Below, piece by piece: positions 1 through 10,106 of a stretch of 33,234 nt of DNA. The notes beneath the pieces are model-generated. The model did not search any database. It worked only from the letters and a program-made list of their open reading frames with translations, and was not told where the DNA came from. Position 1 is the stretch's first letter. Every line of letters begins with the position of its first letter. The position numbers and the translations under genes are program-made. This stretch comes from Alphaproteobacteria bacterium MarineAlpha5_Bin3 (GTDB lineage: Bacteria; Pseudomonadota; Alphaproteobacteria; HIMB59; GCA-002718135), in contig PTLB01000004.1 in the NCBI GenBank assembly GCA_002938255.1, forward strand, positions 1 through 33,234, in the 5' to 3' direction.

Positions 1-47
1 CAGAAGGGTTAGGTATTTATGTGGGTGAAATTAATAAAGTTTTGTAA
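1..47 (+). CDS. C-terminal end of a CDS truncated by the window edge (…EGLGIYVGEINKVL*)
   Basis: Open frame from the left edge (codons from nt 3) to TAA at 45-47; too short to assign a family. Confidence 0.3.
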   Translation, partial: EGLGIYVGEINKVL

Positions 48-115
48 CTTTCCTATAAAAATTTTTGCTGTTTCTAGACCAATTCAAGTGGTATCCACCG
101 TTATCCAGATAGTTT

Positions 116-793
116 TCAGTTATTTTCCAAATCATTGCGAATACCTGTTACGACTTTCTTATCTTTATAATTAATAAATTGAAATTTAATGAGTTCTTTT
201 TTTTCATCGTACCAGAGTGTATATTCAGGAAAAGGACCTTTATCTTTTGGATTATCGGAAGCATCAAAAGTAAATTTTAATGTATTGAGTCTAAGATTAT
301 TTATGACAATTTCTTCCTCTCCCAATTTTTTTACCGTTATTTTTCTTTTTACCCCTTTTTGAATATCAAATAATTCTTTTTCAAGTAATATATCTTGATT
401 CCAAAGATTTGATGGAAGAATACTTTTACTCAATCTAATCTCTCCATCCATGCCTTCTGCAATAAATGAATTATCAATATCTTCACCTTTTATAAAATAC
501 TCTCGTTCATCTTCAAAATCAGTATGCCCAACAAATTTGACAAATTCGTTATTACTCCAAGTTTCAGTTGATAAGTGAGAAAATCTATAGGCGGAAAAGA
601 ATAATATATTTACTCTTATATTTATTTTCGTTTTGACAAACAGTTCATCATCTATTTGATCAAAAATTATTTCATGACTACCAATTATTTTATTTTTTCT
701 TATTATATCAAAAGAAGCCTTTCCATCTTTAGGAATTGGGAAAGCATATAAATTGGCACTGATAAGTAGAAGTAATAATAAATATTTTTTCAT
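116..793 (-). CDS. Secreted protein, DUF6134/DUF3108-like
   Basis: 225 aa with N-terminal signal peptide (MKKYLLLLLLISANLYA); sequence resembles DUF6134-type periplasmic proteins. Family from recognition only. Confidence 0.55.
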   Translation of the reverse strand: MKKYLLLLLLISANLYAFPIPKDGKASFDIIRKNKIIGSHEIIFDQIDDELFVKTKINIRVNILFFSAYRFSHLSTETWSNNEFVKFVGHTDFEDEREYFIKGEDIDNSFIAEGMDGEIRLSKSILPSNLWNQDILLEKELFDIQKGVKRKITVKKLGEEEIVINNLRLNTLKFTFDASDNPKDKGPFPEYTLWYDEKKELIKFQFINYKDKKVVTGIRNDLENN

Positions 794-1854
794 AATGAAT
801 TTGGTTTATTAGCATTATTTTTAAATTGATAATAAGCAAATAATAGAGATGCTAATAATAAGACTGAATTTGATTGATGCAGACTTGCAAAACTAATTTT
901 AACATTGCTTAAGAGAGTAAGAATTCCGAGAAAGAATTGCAATGAAGAAAAAAATAATACAGCAAACAAGGATATAGACTTAATTGTAATTATAATTTTA
1001 GAAGATAAAAGAAGATAAATTGTGAACGAAAGAATGTAAATAAATGTAAAACTGCCTATCCATCGATGGTTAAAATTAATAGCAATTGTATTTTCAAAAA
1101 TATTACGCAAGCCATAATCATCAATTATATAGCCATCAGGAATTATTGATCCATTCATCAAAGGAAAAGTATTAAATGATTGACCTGCATTTGTACCAGC
1201 CATAAAACCACCTGAAATAATGGTAATGAAGAGAAGTATGATGCCGAAAAAAAATATTTTTTCAGAGAAGTTAGAGGAATAGAATTTAATTATCTTATTA
1301 TTTGATGAATTTAAGGCGGTCCAAAATAATATTGCAAAAATAATAAGGGCATTAATTAAATGAAAAGTTAATCTATACTGACTGACATAAGGATTGTCAT
1401 TCAGTCCGCTTTTAACCATCCACCATCCTACGAGAGCTTGAAACAGACCAAATGCAAATATAATAATTAAGGTAAGGAATAATCTTTTAGGGATTGCTTT
1501 TTTTACTACAAAAAAAATTAGAGGTAGTATGAATACTATACCAATAAAGCGAGCAAAAAAACGATGAAACCATTCCCACCAAAAAATATACTTAAACTCA
1601 TCAAGGTTCATTGATTTATTAACAATAATGAATTCAGGTGAAGCTTTATAAGCAGAGAAAACTTTTAGCCAGTTTTCATTACTTAAGGGAGGAATAATAC
1701 CCAAAATAGGCCTCCAATCAACCATTGATAAACCTGATTCAGTTAGACGAGTTAATCCTCCAATAATAATCATCAAAAAAGTCAAGAAAGTTAAAAAAAA
1801 GAGCCATATAGCAACATTATTTTGGTTTTTAGTTGTTGTGACATAAAATAACAT
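790..1854 (-). CDS. ctaA: Heme A synthase, COX15/CtaA family
   Basis: Multi-TM protein with GGLTRLTESGLSMVDWRPILGIIPP, EFKYIFWWEWFHRFFAR, FQALVGWWMVKSGL, HRWIGSF and LHQSNSVLLL. The ORF-track start (1989) overlaps the divergent MarR gene and operator; MLFYVTTTKNQN at 1854 is the more likely start. Confidence 0.93.
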   Translation of the reverse strand: MLFYVTTTKNQNNVAIWLFFLTFLTFLMIIIGGLTRLTESGLSMVDWRPILGIIPPLSNENWLKVFSAYKASPEFIIVNKSMNLDEFKYIFWWEWFHRFFARFIGIVFILPLIFFVVKKAIPKRLFLTLIIIFAFGLFQALVGWWMVKSGLNDNPYVSQYRLTFHLINALIIFAILFWTALNSSNNKIIKFYSSNFSEKIFFFGIILLFITIISGGFMAGTNAGQSFNTFPLMNGSIIPDGYIIDDYGLRNIFENTIAINFNHRWIGSFTFIYILSFTIYLLLSSKIIITIKSISLFAVLFFSSLQFFLGILTLLSNVKISFASLHQSNSVLLLASLLFAYYQFKNNANKPNSL

Positions 1855-1930
1855 AATTGCTATATAATCTTTAATAATTATATGAAAAGAGCCTAATTTT
1901 TGTATAAAATAGACTTGACTATTCATATAA

Positions 1931-1942
1931 TTTGTATACAAA
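1931..1942. promoter_or_regulatory. Perfect 12-bp palindrome TTTGTATACAAA, candidate MarR operator (distal copy)
   Basis: Same 12-mer repeated 15 bp upstream of the first copy; a TTGACT -35-like hexamer lies at 1915-1920. Confidence 0.65.
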
Positions 1943-1945
1943 TAA

Positions 1946-1957
1946 TTTGTATACAAA
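1946..1957. promoter_or_regulatory. Perfect 12-bp palindrome TTTGTATACAAA, candidate MarR operator (proximal copy)
   Basis: Self-complementary 12-mer 3 bp upstream of the MarR ATG. Confidence 0.65.
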
Positions 1958-1960
1958 TTA

Positions 1961-2416
1961 ATGGCAGACACTTCTCTATCAGAGAGCAAAATTGGATTAT
2001 TGATATGGCAAACTTCTAATTATTGGCAATCTCGATTAAGAAAAATTCTCAAATCATACAAATTATCTCTTAACGAGTTTCTAATTTTGGAATCTATGTA
2101 TCACTTACATTCAATAAAAACCAAAACTCATCAAAATGTTATATCAAGTTTTATTGGTATTGATGTGTCTGTTGCTAGTGTGACATTTAAGTTACTCGAA
2201 AATAAAAACTATATTTCTCGTCAAATTGAAAGCGATAATAGAAAGAAAATTGTTAAAATGTTAATTAAAGGTAAAAATTTGTTTGAGGATATTAGTCCTT
2301 TAATTAAAAAAGAAGAGCAGCTTATTTTTGAAAAACTTAAAAATGAAACTTTTAATTTCACAAATTCTTTAAAGTTGCTATTGGGTAAAAAAATTAGAAT
2401 TCAGGCCAAACAATAA
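1961..2416 (+). CDS. MarR-family transcriptional regulator
   Basis: 151 aa winged-helix pattern (LNEFLILESMYHL … IGIDVSVASVTFKLLENKNYISRQIESDNRKKIVKMLIKGKNLFEDI). Confidence 0.85.
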   Translation: MADTSLSESKIGLLIWQTSNYWQSRLRKILKSYKLSLNEFLILESMYHLHSIKTKTHQNVISSFIGIDVSVASVTFKLLENKNYISRQIESDNRKKIVKMLIKGKNLFEDISPLIKKEEQLIFEKLKNETFNFTNSLKLLLGKKIRIQAKQ

Positions 2417-2420
2417 GAAA

Positions 2421-4007
2421 ATGAAAATAGATCAAAAAAAACATCAATTATTGAAAGCCTGGCCTTTTCAAGAAGCATTACGCATAATTAAAAATCATGG
2501 TGATTTTATAAACTTCAATATTCCACAAAAAAAATATATATTATTTGAGACAGGTTATGGACCATCAGGCTTACCTCATATTGGCACATTTGGTGAAGTT
2601 GTTAGAACGACAATGGTTAGAAAAGCGTTAGAATCATTAATTGATTGCGAGACAAAATTAATTACTTTTTCTGACGATATGGATGGTTTGCGTAAAATAC
2701 CAGATAATGTTCCAAATAAAGATATGTTAAAAAAATATATTGGCAAACCTTTGACATCTATTCCAGATCCTTTTGAGAAATTTGAAAGTTTTGGACATCA
2801 TAATAATGCTCTACTTCGTTTTTTTTTAGACGAATTTAATTTTGAGTATGATTTTGTAAGTTCGACAGAAAAATATCAAAAAGGTGATTTTGATAATACA
2901 CTTATCCAAATTCTTCAAAATCATGATTCGATTTTATCAATAATTCTTCCGACTTTACGGTCTGAAAGAAAGGTCACTTATAGTCCATTTCTACCAATAA
3001 GTCCTATTAGTGGTGAGGTTTTGCAAGTTAAAATTGAAGAATACCGACCTAAAACAAATTCTATTATTTTTGTAGATCCAGCTAATAATAAAAAAACTGA
3101 GATAATTGTTACGGGCGGAAATTGCAAGCTACAGTGGAAAGTTGATTGGGCTATGCGATGGATGGCATTAGGAGTTGATTATGAAATGTGTGGCAAAGAT
3201 TTGACAGAAAGTTTTGAATTGGCGTCAAAAATTTGTCGATTGATGAATACACAACCGCCTGTCAATTTAATTTATGAAATGTTTTTAGATGAAAAAGGTG
3301 AAAAAATTTCAAAATCTGTTGGAAATGGCATTAGTGTCAATGAATGGTTGCGCTATGCTTCTCCCGAAAGTCTATCTTTGTATATGTTTCAAAAACCAAA
3401 ATCGGCTAAAAAATTGTTTTTTGATGTTATACCAAAGAGCGTTGATGAGTATTTTTCATATTTAAAAAAGTTTCATCATGATGAAGAGAAAGAAAAATTT
3501 AATAATCCTGTATGGCATATTCATGATGGCAATCCTCCTAATGTTAACAGTGAGATTACTTTTAATTCCCTAATAAATCTAGTTAGTGTTTGTAATTCAA
3601 ATGAAAAAGAAGTGATTTGGGGTTTTGTAAGAGAATATGATGCATCACTGAATGCTAAAAATAATCAAGAATTTGATCGATTAATAGACTATGCAATTAA
3701 TTTTTATACAGATTTTGTGATGCCTAAAAAAAAATATATACTAATTGATAATTCTAATCAGGATATTTTTCTTGATATTGTGAGTTTTTTAAAAAAAATC
3801 GATGCCGACTCATCATCTGAAGATATTCAAACACAAATTTATGAAATAGGCAAAAAATATAATTTTACAAATTTAAGGGATTATTTTAAACTTATTTATC
3901 AAGTATTGTTTGGGCAAGAGCAAGGGCCTCGTCTAGGGTCATTTATCAAGTTATTTGGCATAGAAAAAACTATTAGTTTGATTGAAGGCTTACTTAAGCA
4001 AAAATGA
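2421..4007 (+). CDS. lysK: Lysyl-tRNA synthetase, class I
   Basis: HIGH-like motif GPSGLPHIGTFGEVVRTTMV and KMSKS-like GEKISKSVGNG; class I LysRS architecture. Confidence 0.95.
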   Translation: MKIDQKKHQLLKAWPFQEALRIIKNHGDFINFNIPQKKYILFETGYGPSGLPHIGTFGEVVRTTMVRKALESLIDCETKLITFSDDMDGLRKIPDNVPNKDMLKKYIGKPLTSIPDPFEKFESFGHHNNALLRFFLDEFNFEYDFVSSTEKYQKGDFDNTLIQILQNHDSILSIILPTLRSERKVTYSPFLPISPISGEVLQVKIEEYRPKTNSIIFVDPANNKKTEIIVTGGNCKLQWKVDWAMRWMALGVDYEMCGKDLTESFELASKICRLMNTQPPVNLIYEMFLDEKGEKISKSVGNGISVNEWLRYASPESLSLYMFQKPKSAKKLFFDVIPKSVDEYFSYLKKFHHDEEKEKFNNPVWHIHDGNPPNVNSEITFNSLINLVSVCNSNEKEVIWGFVREYDASLNAKNNQEFDRLIDYAINFYTDFVMPKKKYILIDNSNQDIFLDIVSFLKKIDADSSSEDIQTQIYEIGKKYNFTNLRDYFKLIYQVLFGQEQGPRLGSFIKLFGIEKTISLIEGLLKQK

Positions 4008-4031
4008 ATAAGGTGCGTTCAATTATATAAA

Positions 4032-5087
4032 GTGCAAAATATAATCTTAAAACTCCTTAGAAACTTACCCCCTGAATTAGCCCACGTGCTAACTTTAAAA
4101 TCATTGCAATTCAACTTTAGAAATAAAAAAATATTTGATGATCCAATACTATACCAACATTTATTTGGTTTAGATTTTAGTAATCCACTAGGACTTGCAG
4201 CAGGTTTTGATAAGAACGTTGAAGTTGTTAATTCTTTATTAAACTTAGGTTTTGGTTTTATAGAAGCGGGAACAGTTACTCCTAAACCACAATATGGTAA
4301 TGAAAAGCCAAGGGTGTTTAGGTTGGTGGAAGATTCTGCTGTTATAAATCATTTAGGATTTAACAATAAGGGTTCTGAATATGCAAAACAAAAACTCCGT
4401 ACAATGAATCTTAATGCTCTTTCTAAAGGCATTGTGGGTATAAATATTGCAATAAATAAAGATACAACAAATTATCTTGATGATTACAATTATTGTTTAG
4501 AAAAACTGGGTCCCTTAGCGCATTATGTTACCATTAATATATCGTCTCCAAATACTCCGGGATTGCGCGATCTTCAAAATAGAGGTCAAATAGAGAGTTT
4601 AGTACAGACATTAAAAGGTAAAAAAAACAGTACACCTACATTAGAGTCAACGCCTATTTTTTTTAAAATTGCCCCTGATATGAATGAAGAACAAATAAGG
4701 GATATAGCCCTAATGAGTTTAGCAAATAATGTAGATGGTTTAGTAATAAGCAATACAACCACAGATAGACCAAAATCTTTAAAATCGTCTTTTAAGAATG
4801 AGGTAGGGGGATTAAGTGGAACCCCGCTCTTTTTAAAATCTACCTTAATATTAAAAAAAATATATTCTCTTACCAATGGTCAAATTCCTTTGATAGGAGT
4901 AGGTGGAATTAGCAATGGTTTTGAGTGTTATGAAAAAATAAAAGCGGGAGCATCATTAGTTCAGTTGTATACCGCTATTATTTATAAAGGCCCCCAAATT
5001 ATTTCTAAAATTAAACTAGATCTTACCAATTCACTAAAAACTGATGGTTACAAAAATGTTAAAGAAGCAATTGGTAAAGAAGTGTGA
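4032..5087 (+). CDS. pyrD: Dihydroorotate dehydrogenase (quinone)
   Basis: NPLGLAAGFDKN, GFIEAGTVTPKPQYGNEKPRVFRL, NISSPNTPGLR, GGLSGTPLF, LIGVGGISNG; GTG start. Confidence 0.95.
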   Translation: MQNIILKLLRNLPPELAHVLTLKSLQFNFRNKKIFDDPILYQHLFGLDFSNPLGLAAGFDKNVEVVNSLLNLGFGFIEAGTVTPKPQYGNEKPRVFRLVEDSAVINHLGFNNKGSEYAKQKLRTMNLNALSKGIVGINIAINKDTTNYLDDYNYCLEKLGPLAHYVTINISSPNTPGLRDLQNRGQIESLVQTLKGKKNSTPTLESTPIFFKIAPDMNEEQIRDIALMSLANNVDGLVISNTTTDRPKSLKSSFKNEVGGLSGTPLFLKSTLILKKIYSLTNGQIPLIGVGGISNGFECYEKIKAGASLVQLYTAIIYKGPQIISKIKLDLTNSLKTDGYKNVKEAIGKEV

Positions 5088-5965
5088 ATAAAACAGAGAG
5101 TATCGTTGGCCTAAAAGACATTATTGATAGATATGATGTTTTTATTTTAGATCAATGGGGAGTTATGCATAATGGTGAAGAGGGATATACAGCAGCAATT
5201 AAATGTGTTGAAACACTTTATAAAGTTAATAAAAAATTAATTATAATCTCTAATTCATCCAAAAGAAAACATTCAACAGCTGTAAGATTATCTGATTTCG
5301 GATACAGAAAAATTTATTTTTTGGAGATTATGACAAGCGGGGAGATGATTTGGCAAAGTCTGGTTAATTTGAATCATGATTTTACAAAAAAATTACAAAA
5401 AAACTGTTTTCACATTTATGATAAAAGCAAAGAAGATGGAAAAAAATATTTAGAAGGTTTAGAACAATTTAACTTTGTTGCAAATATTGAAGAAGCGGAT
5501 TTTATTTTAGGTTGTACGCCTCAATTTAATACAACAACAATAGATTATATACCTCTTTTAACGAAAGCAATTAAAAATAAGTTACCTTTTGTGTGCGCAA
5601 ATCCAGATTTTGTTTCGATAGAAAACGATTTTGGTAAGCCTATTATTTGTATGGGTACGATTGCAGAATTATATAAAAATATGGGTGGAGAAGTTTTTAT
5701 TTTAGGGAAACCTAGTTGTGAAATTTATGAAGAATCAACAAAAAAAATATCAAATATAGATAAATCAAAGATACTCGCAGTAGGAGACTCCATTCATCAT
5801 GATATAGTAGGAGCAAATAATTTTGGTATTGATAGTTTATTGATTACATCAGGAATCCATCATGATTGTTTTGATCAAAGCAGCCCTCAATGGCAGTCGG
5901 ATAGAAATAAATTACAGAAATTCGGAAATGAACCTACTTTTGTTTGTTCCAATTTCAATAATTAA
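5084..5965 (+). CDS. HAD-superfamily hydrolase, class IIA (TIGR01459-like)
   Basis: DVFILDQWGVMHNGEEGY, IIISNSSKRK, AVGDSIHHDIVGANNFGIDSLLITSGIH; GTG start overlapping the pyrD stop. Confidence 0.88.
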   Translation: MNKTESIVGLKDIIDRYDVFILDQWGVMHNGEEGYTAAIKCVETLYKVNKKLIIISNSSKRKHSTAVRLSDFGYRKIYFLEIMTSGEMIWQSLVNLNHDFTKKLQKNCFHIYDKSKEDGKKYLEGLEQFNFVANIEEADFILGCTPQFNTTTIDYIPLLTKAIKNKLPFVCANPDFVSIENDFGKPIICMGTIAELYKNMGGEVFILGKPSCEIYEESTKKISNIDKSKILAVGDSIHHDIVGANNFGIDSLLITSGIHHDCFDQSSPQWQSDRNKLQKFGNEPTFVCSNFNN

Positions 5966-5975
5966 CATAACTTTC

Positions 5976-6004
5976 TTGACAAAAAAAATTTTAACAAATA
6001 GTAA
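5976..6004 (+). promoter_or_regulatory. Possible sigma70-type promoter for rpmB
   Basis: Perfect -35 TTGACA at 5976-5981 with a weak -10-like TAGTAA about 17 bp downstream. Confidence 0.4.
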
Positions 6005-6016
6005 TCCGATCATATT

Positions 6017-6298
6017 ATGTCTATGAAATGTGAACTTACTGGTAAAAAATACCAAAGTGGGAATAATGTTAGTCATGCCAAAAACAGAACAAAACGTCGT
6101 TTTTTGCCTAACCTGCAAAAAATTTCATTTCTTAGTGAAAAACTAGGTAAACAAATTCAACTAAAAGTTGCGACTAGTACTATTAGAACAGTTGAAAAAA
6201 AAGGAGGATTAGATGAGTTTCTTCTTAATACTTCCAATGTAAAGCTTCCACCATCAGCGCTAAAAATTAAAAAACTTATTCTTTCCAAAACCAACTAA
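6017..6298 (+). CDS. rpmB: 50S ribosomal protein L28
   Basis: CELTGKKYQSGNNVSHAKNRTKRRFLPNLQ … STIRTVEKKGGLDEFLL. Confidence 0.96.
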   Translation: MSMKCELTGKKYQSGNNVSHAKNRTKRRFLPNLQKISFLSEKLGKQIQLKVATSTIRTVEKKGGLDEFLLNTSNVKLPPSALKIKKLILSKTN

Positions 6299-6308
6299 AA
6301 GGATTAGT

Positions 6309-7115
6309 TTGAACTTCATTGAGGGACTTTTTCATCTTATTCTGTTTAATTTTGGAGGTTTTGTAGATTCTTTAAATAAAACTCCTGTTATCATTACTTG
6401 GTTTGTATTTCTTTTTTTCTGTCTAATAGTTATTTTATTTTTTTTAAAATTTTTTGGTGAAGCGGGAATGTATGTTTATACCGTTTTAGCTATTATAGGG
6501 GGTAATATACAAGTACTTAAAATTGTAGAATTCCCTTTTTTCCCCAATCCTATTGCTCTAGGAACTATTTTATTTGCCACTACTTTTTTGGCAACTGATA
6601 TTTTAGCTGAGTATTATGGAACAAGATATGCAAGAAAAAATATACTCATCGGTTTTGCTGGCTTTCTATTAATGACACTCATTATGTTGTTTACTTTAGG
6701 TTTTACCCCTCTAGATATTAATACAGCTGGAGAAAAATATTCTTGGGCATTATCTGTTCAAAATAATTTGATGGGAGTATTTTTACCTCTCCCTATTTTT
6801 TTTGCAGCTAGTATGATTGCATATATATTTAGTCAATATTTTGATGTTTGGTTGTATGAAACGATATCTCACTTTACTCAAAAAAAGTTTTTATGGATAC
6901 GCAATAATATTTCCACGATGACCTCTTCTTTGTTAGATAATACTATTTTTAGTGTATTTGCTTGGATAATTTTTAACCCTAATCCTCTTGACGTTAATAC
7001 AGTCATATTTACGTATATTCTAGGAACTTATTTTCTAAGAATAACAATAGCAATTTTCGATACTCCATTTATATATTTGGCAAAATATTTTGTACCAAAA
7101 AATGTGAATGACTAA
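6309..7115 (+). CDS. yhhQ: Queuosine precursor transporter, YhhQ/VUT family
   Basis: Multi-TM protein with ATTFLATDILAEYYGTRYARKNILIGFAGF; TTG start; overlaps tgt by 8 nt. Confidence 0.88.
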   Translation: MNFIEGLFHLILFNFGGFVDSLNKTPVIITWFVFLFFCLIVILFFLKFFGEAGMYVYTVLAIIGGNIQVLKIVEFPFFPNPIALGTILFATTFLATDILAEYYGTRYARKNILIGFAGFLLMTLIMLFTLGFTPLDINTAGEKYSWALSVQNNLMGVFLPLPIFFAASMIAYIFSQYFDVWLYETISHFTQKKFLWIRNNISTMTSSLLDNTIFSVFAWIIFNPNPLDVNTVIFTYILGTYFLRITIAIFDTPFIYLAKYFVPKNVND

Positions 7116-8307
7116 TTTCAGTTGGAAAGTTAATAAAACCTCATCAGTATCGAGAGCAAGAACAGGAGTTATAAATACACCGCATGGTGAAATTAACACT
7201 CCTGCTTTTATTTTTTGTGGAACGAAAGCAGCCCTTAAATCGTGTAGTGCTGAAGAAGCAATAAGAAACAATACACAGATTATTTTATCAAATACATATC
7301 ATTTAATGTTGCAGCCAGGAAGTGAGATTATTTCAAATCATGGAGGATTGCATAAATTTATGAATTGGCATGGTCCAATGTTAACTGATAGCGGAGGTTT
7401 TCAAATTTTTTCTTTAGGCTATGGATCAGTTGCGGATGAAATAAAAGGACGTAATCAAATGATGATTAGAAACAAATCATTATTAAATATTTCTGAAGAA
7501 GGGGCTCTTTTTAAATCGTACATTGATGGATCAAAACATTTATTAACCCCAGAAAAATCCATTGCAATTCAAAGAGATATCGGTGCCGACCTAATACTCG
7601 TCTTTGATGAATGTACCCCTTTTCACGTTGAAAAATCCTATACCGCAGAGTCTATGAGACGCAGTCATAGATGGTCTACAAGATCATTAAACAGTTTTGA
7701 ATTAGCTAGAAAATTTAAATCAACAGAAGGATCTGCCGGATCACAATCTATTTATGGTATTATCCAAGGAGGTATTTTTTATGATTTGCGGGATGAAAGT
7801 ATTGATTTTAATCTTCATTCAAAAAATTTTTTTGGTTTAGCTATAGGTGGCAGTCTCGGCTGTTCAAAAGAAGAAATGCATCAAGTTGTTGAGTATATAG
7901 CTTCAAAACTTAAAGATAAACACCCAGTTCATTTACTTGGAATAGGCGATCCCTCAGATATATGGAGTTTGGTTCGTTGGGGGGTCGATACCTTTGATTG
8001 TGTTAGTCCTACACGTTTAGCCCGGCACGGTGCCGCATTAAAAAAAACACGATTGGGTAAAATTAATATTAAAAATTCAAAATATAGAGAAGATTTAAAT
8101 CCTATTGATAGTAAATGCCAATGTAAAACATGTGCCAAATATTCCTTATCTTATTTACATCATTTGCTTAAGTCGGATGAATTACTAGGATTGCAGTTAA
8201 TAACTAATCATAACATTTATTTTATGAATGATTTGATGCTTTATATTAGAAAAGCAATTAATGAAGATAAATTGTTAGAAGCAGAAAAAGATTGGTATCA
8301 AGATTAA
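7108..8307 (+). CDS. tgt: tRNA-guanine/queuine transglycosylase
   Basis: [50 protein letters not shown], zinc site CQCKTC…H. Carries the insertion [14 protein letters not shown]. Confidence 0.94.
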   Translation: MTNFSWKVNKTSSVSRARTGVINTPHGEINTPAFIFCGTKAALKSCSAEEAIRNNTQIILSNTYHLMLQPGSEIISNHGGLHKFMNWHGPMLTDSGGFQIFSLGYGSVADEIKGRNQMMIRNKSLLNISEEGALFKSYIDGSKHLLTPEKSIAIQRDIGADLILVFDECTPFHVEKSYTAESMRRSHRWSTRSLNSFELARKFKSTEGSAGSQSIYGIIQGGIFYDLRDESIDFNLHSKNFFGLAIGGSLGCSKEEMHQVVEYIASKLKDKHPVHLLGIGDPSDIWSLVRWGVDTFDCVSPTRLARHGAALKKTRLGKINIKNSKYREDLNPIDSKCQCKTCAKYSLSYLHHLLKSDELLGLQLITNHNIYFMNDLMLYIRKAINEDKLLEAEKDWYQD

Positions 8308-10106
8308 TTATATTTTTTTTTAGTAACAAAAATATTGGAAAGTTCATTCAATAATACTTCTCCTAGTTGGTCAACATCCATTATTGTAACCGCGTTAGAA
8401 TAATATCTAGATACATCATGACCAATTCCTATGGCCACTAATTCAATATTGCTATTATTCTCAATATCGCTAATTGTATCCCGTAAATTTTTTTCCAAAT
8501 AATTTCCAGGGTTAACCGATAACGTTGAGTCATCAACGGGTGCTCCATCACTAATAACAATCAATACTTTTCTTTTTTCTTGCCGTATCCTTAATCTATT
8601 ATAAGCCCATAACAGCGCTTCCCCATCCACATTTTCTTTCAGTATGCCTTCACGCAATAAAAGTCCGAGGTTTTTTTTAGAGCGTCTCCATGGAGCATCA
8701 CCTGCTTTATATATGATATGGCGTAAATCATTAAGTCTCCCTGGTTTACTAGGCTTTTTATCGTTTATCCATTTTTCTCTTGATTGACCCCCCTTCCAAG
8801 CTTTTGTAGTAAAGCCTAAAATTTCAGTTTTAATGAGGCATCGTTCTAGAGTTCTTGCTAAGATATCTGAACATAAAGCTGCAACAGTTATAGGCCTTCC
8901 GCGCATAGACCCTGAATTATCAATTAATAAAGTAACGACAGTATCTTTAAACTCAATGTTTTTTTCTTTTTTAAACGATAGTTTGTGAGTTGGGTTGGCA
9001 ATGATCCTTGCTAAGCGTGAAGTATCAAGATAGCCTTCTTCAAGATTGAATTCCCATTGTCTGGTTTGTTGAGCTAGCAGTTTTCTTTGTAATCGATTGG
9101 CGATTTTGGCAATAAGGGGCTTAAAAGTAAATACTTGTTGATCCAGAGATAATCGTAATCGATCTAATTCTTTTAAGTCACAGAGTTCTTCTGCCTTTAC
9201 TACTTCATCAAATTTATCAGTATAAAATTTATAGTTTTCAAGTTTATCTAGAGATTCAATTTTTGGAAAGTATTCAAGATCATTTTCATTTGCTTCATCT
9301 CCCATTTTTTGATCTTCATCCATTGAACTTGCTTGTTGGAGGTCTGAAGAAGAGGCTTCATCATCATGTTTTGTATCCGTTTTACTATCTTGATTTTTCG
9401 ATTTATTGTCCTCATCATGTAGGTCCTTATCCTCATTGCTATTTTCATTATCAATACCATCTTGTTTATTGTTATGATCATAATAACCCAAATTATCTAA
9501 AAAAGTTTGCAGTAGATCAGCAAAATTTTTTTGATTGGTTATATTGTTTCTAAGTTTTTTGAAAAAATCATTATATTCATGACCTAATTTTTTTTGGATT
9601 AGTTTTTTATATGCACTAAATTTACCACCTAGTATTTCACCAGTTAACTCACTGTAGCTCACATAGCGAAAAGCTTCAATAATTTCCTTGTAGTCTTCTT
9701 TATCCTTATTATTTTTATCTTCGGTATTTTGAATATCGAATTTATGCTTATTTAATATATTTAATTTAATTCCTTTGAAGATATGCGATCCTTGAGCCTC
9801 AATGCGTGATTGCTCAACAGCATTAAATATTTCATTTACAACATCATTGTTGCCTAGATACTCTTGATGAATTTCTTTTGTATGAAGTCGAATTTCTAAT
9901 GCCATTGAGTCTGCTTCAGCCCGCATATAATTTAAATTTTTCTTAAGAGATTGAAGATTTGGCTCATTTAAATTAATAATATCTCCATCTATAGAAGGGC
10001 CATCTTGAACAAAGTTAACTTCTATAGTGTTAGACTTACCTATGGATTTAATTGTTGCAGAGAGTGATTTCTTAAATTGGTCGACTATTTCGTCATTCTC
10101 CAACAT
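8304..10106 (-). CDS. cobT: CobT-type cobaltochelatase subunit (VWA/MIDAS protein)
   Basis: C-terminal VWA with [27 protein letters not shown] and acidic central linker; adjacent to cobS. Confidence 0.92.
   Translation of the reverse strand: MLENDEIVDQFKKSLSATIKSIGKSNTIEVNFVQDGPSIDGDIINLNEPNLQSLKKNLNYMRAEADSMALEIRLHTKEIHQEYLGNNDVVNEIFNAVEQSRIEAQGSHIFKGIKLNILNKHKFDIQNTEDKNNKDKEDYKEIIEAFRYVSYSELTGEILGGKFSAYKKLIQKKLGHEYNDFFKKLRNNITNQKNFADLLQTFLDNLGYYDHNNKQDGIDNENSNEDKDLHDEDNKSKNQDSKTDTKHDDEASSSDLQQASSMDEDQKMGDEANENDLEYFPKIESLDKLENYKFYTDKFDEVVKAEELCDLKELDRLRLSLDQQVFTFKPLIAKIANRLQRKLLAQQTRQWEFNLEEGYLDTSRLARIIANPTHKLSFKKEKNIEFKDTVVTLLIDNSGSMRGRPITVAALCSDILARTLERCLIKTEILGFTTKAWKGGQSREKWINDKKPSKPGRLNDLRHIIYKAGDAPWRRSKKNLGLLLREGILKENVDGEALLWAYNRLRIRQEKRKVLIVISDGAPVDDSTLSVNPGNYLEKNLRDTISDIENNSNIELVAIGIGHDVSRYYSNAVTIMDVDQLGEVLLNELSNIFVTKKKYN

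Noticed and set aside
4586-4876. Minus-strand ORF inside pyrD (and similar shadow ORFs at 7035-7271, 7929-8138, 27194-27421, 27571-27840, 28932-29261, 29995-30189, 25309-25533)
   Set aside because: All antisense to confidently assigned housekeeping genes.
5912-6118. 68-aa minus ORF spanning the HAD/rpmB gap
   Set aside because: Overlaps both flanking coding genes antisense; no motif.
9263-9553. 96-aa plus-strand ORF ([19 protein letters not shown]…) and 77-aa minus ORF at 9248-9481
   Set aside because: Both are out-of-frame or antisense readings of the acidic low-complexity linker in cobT.
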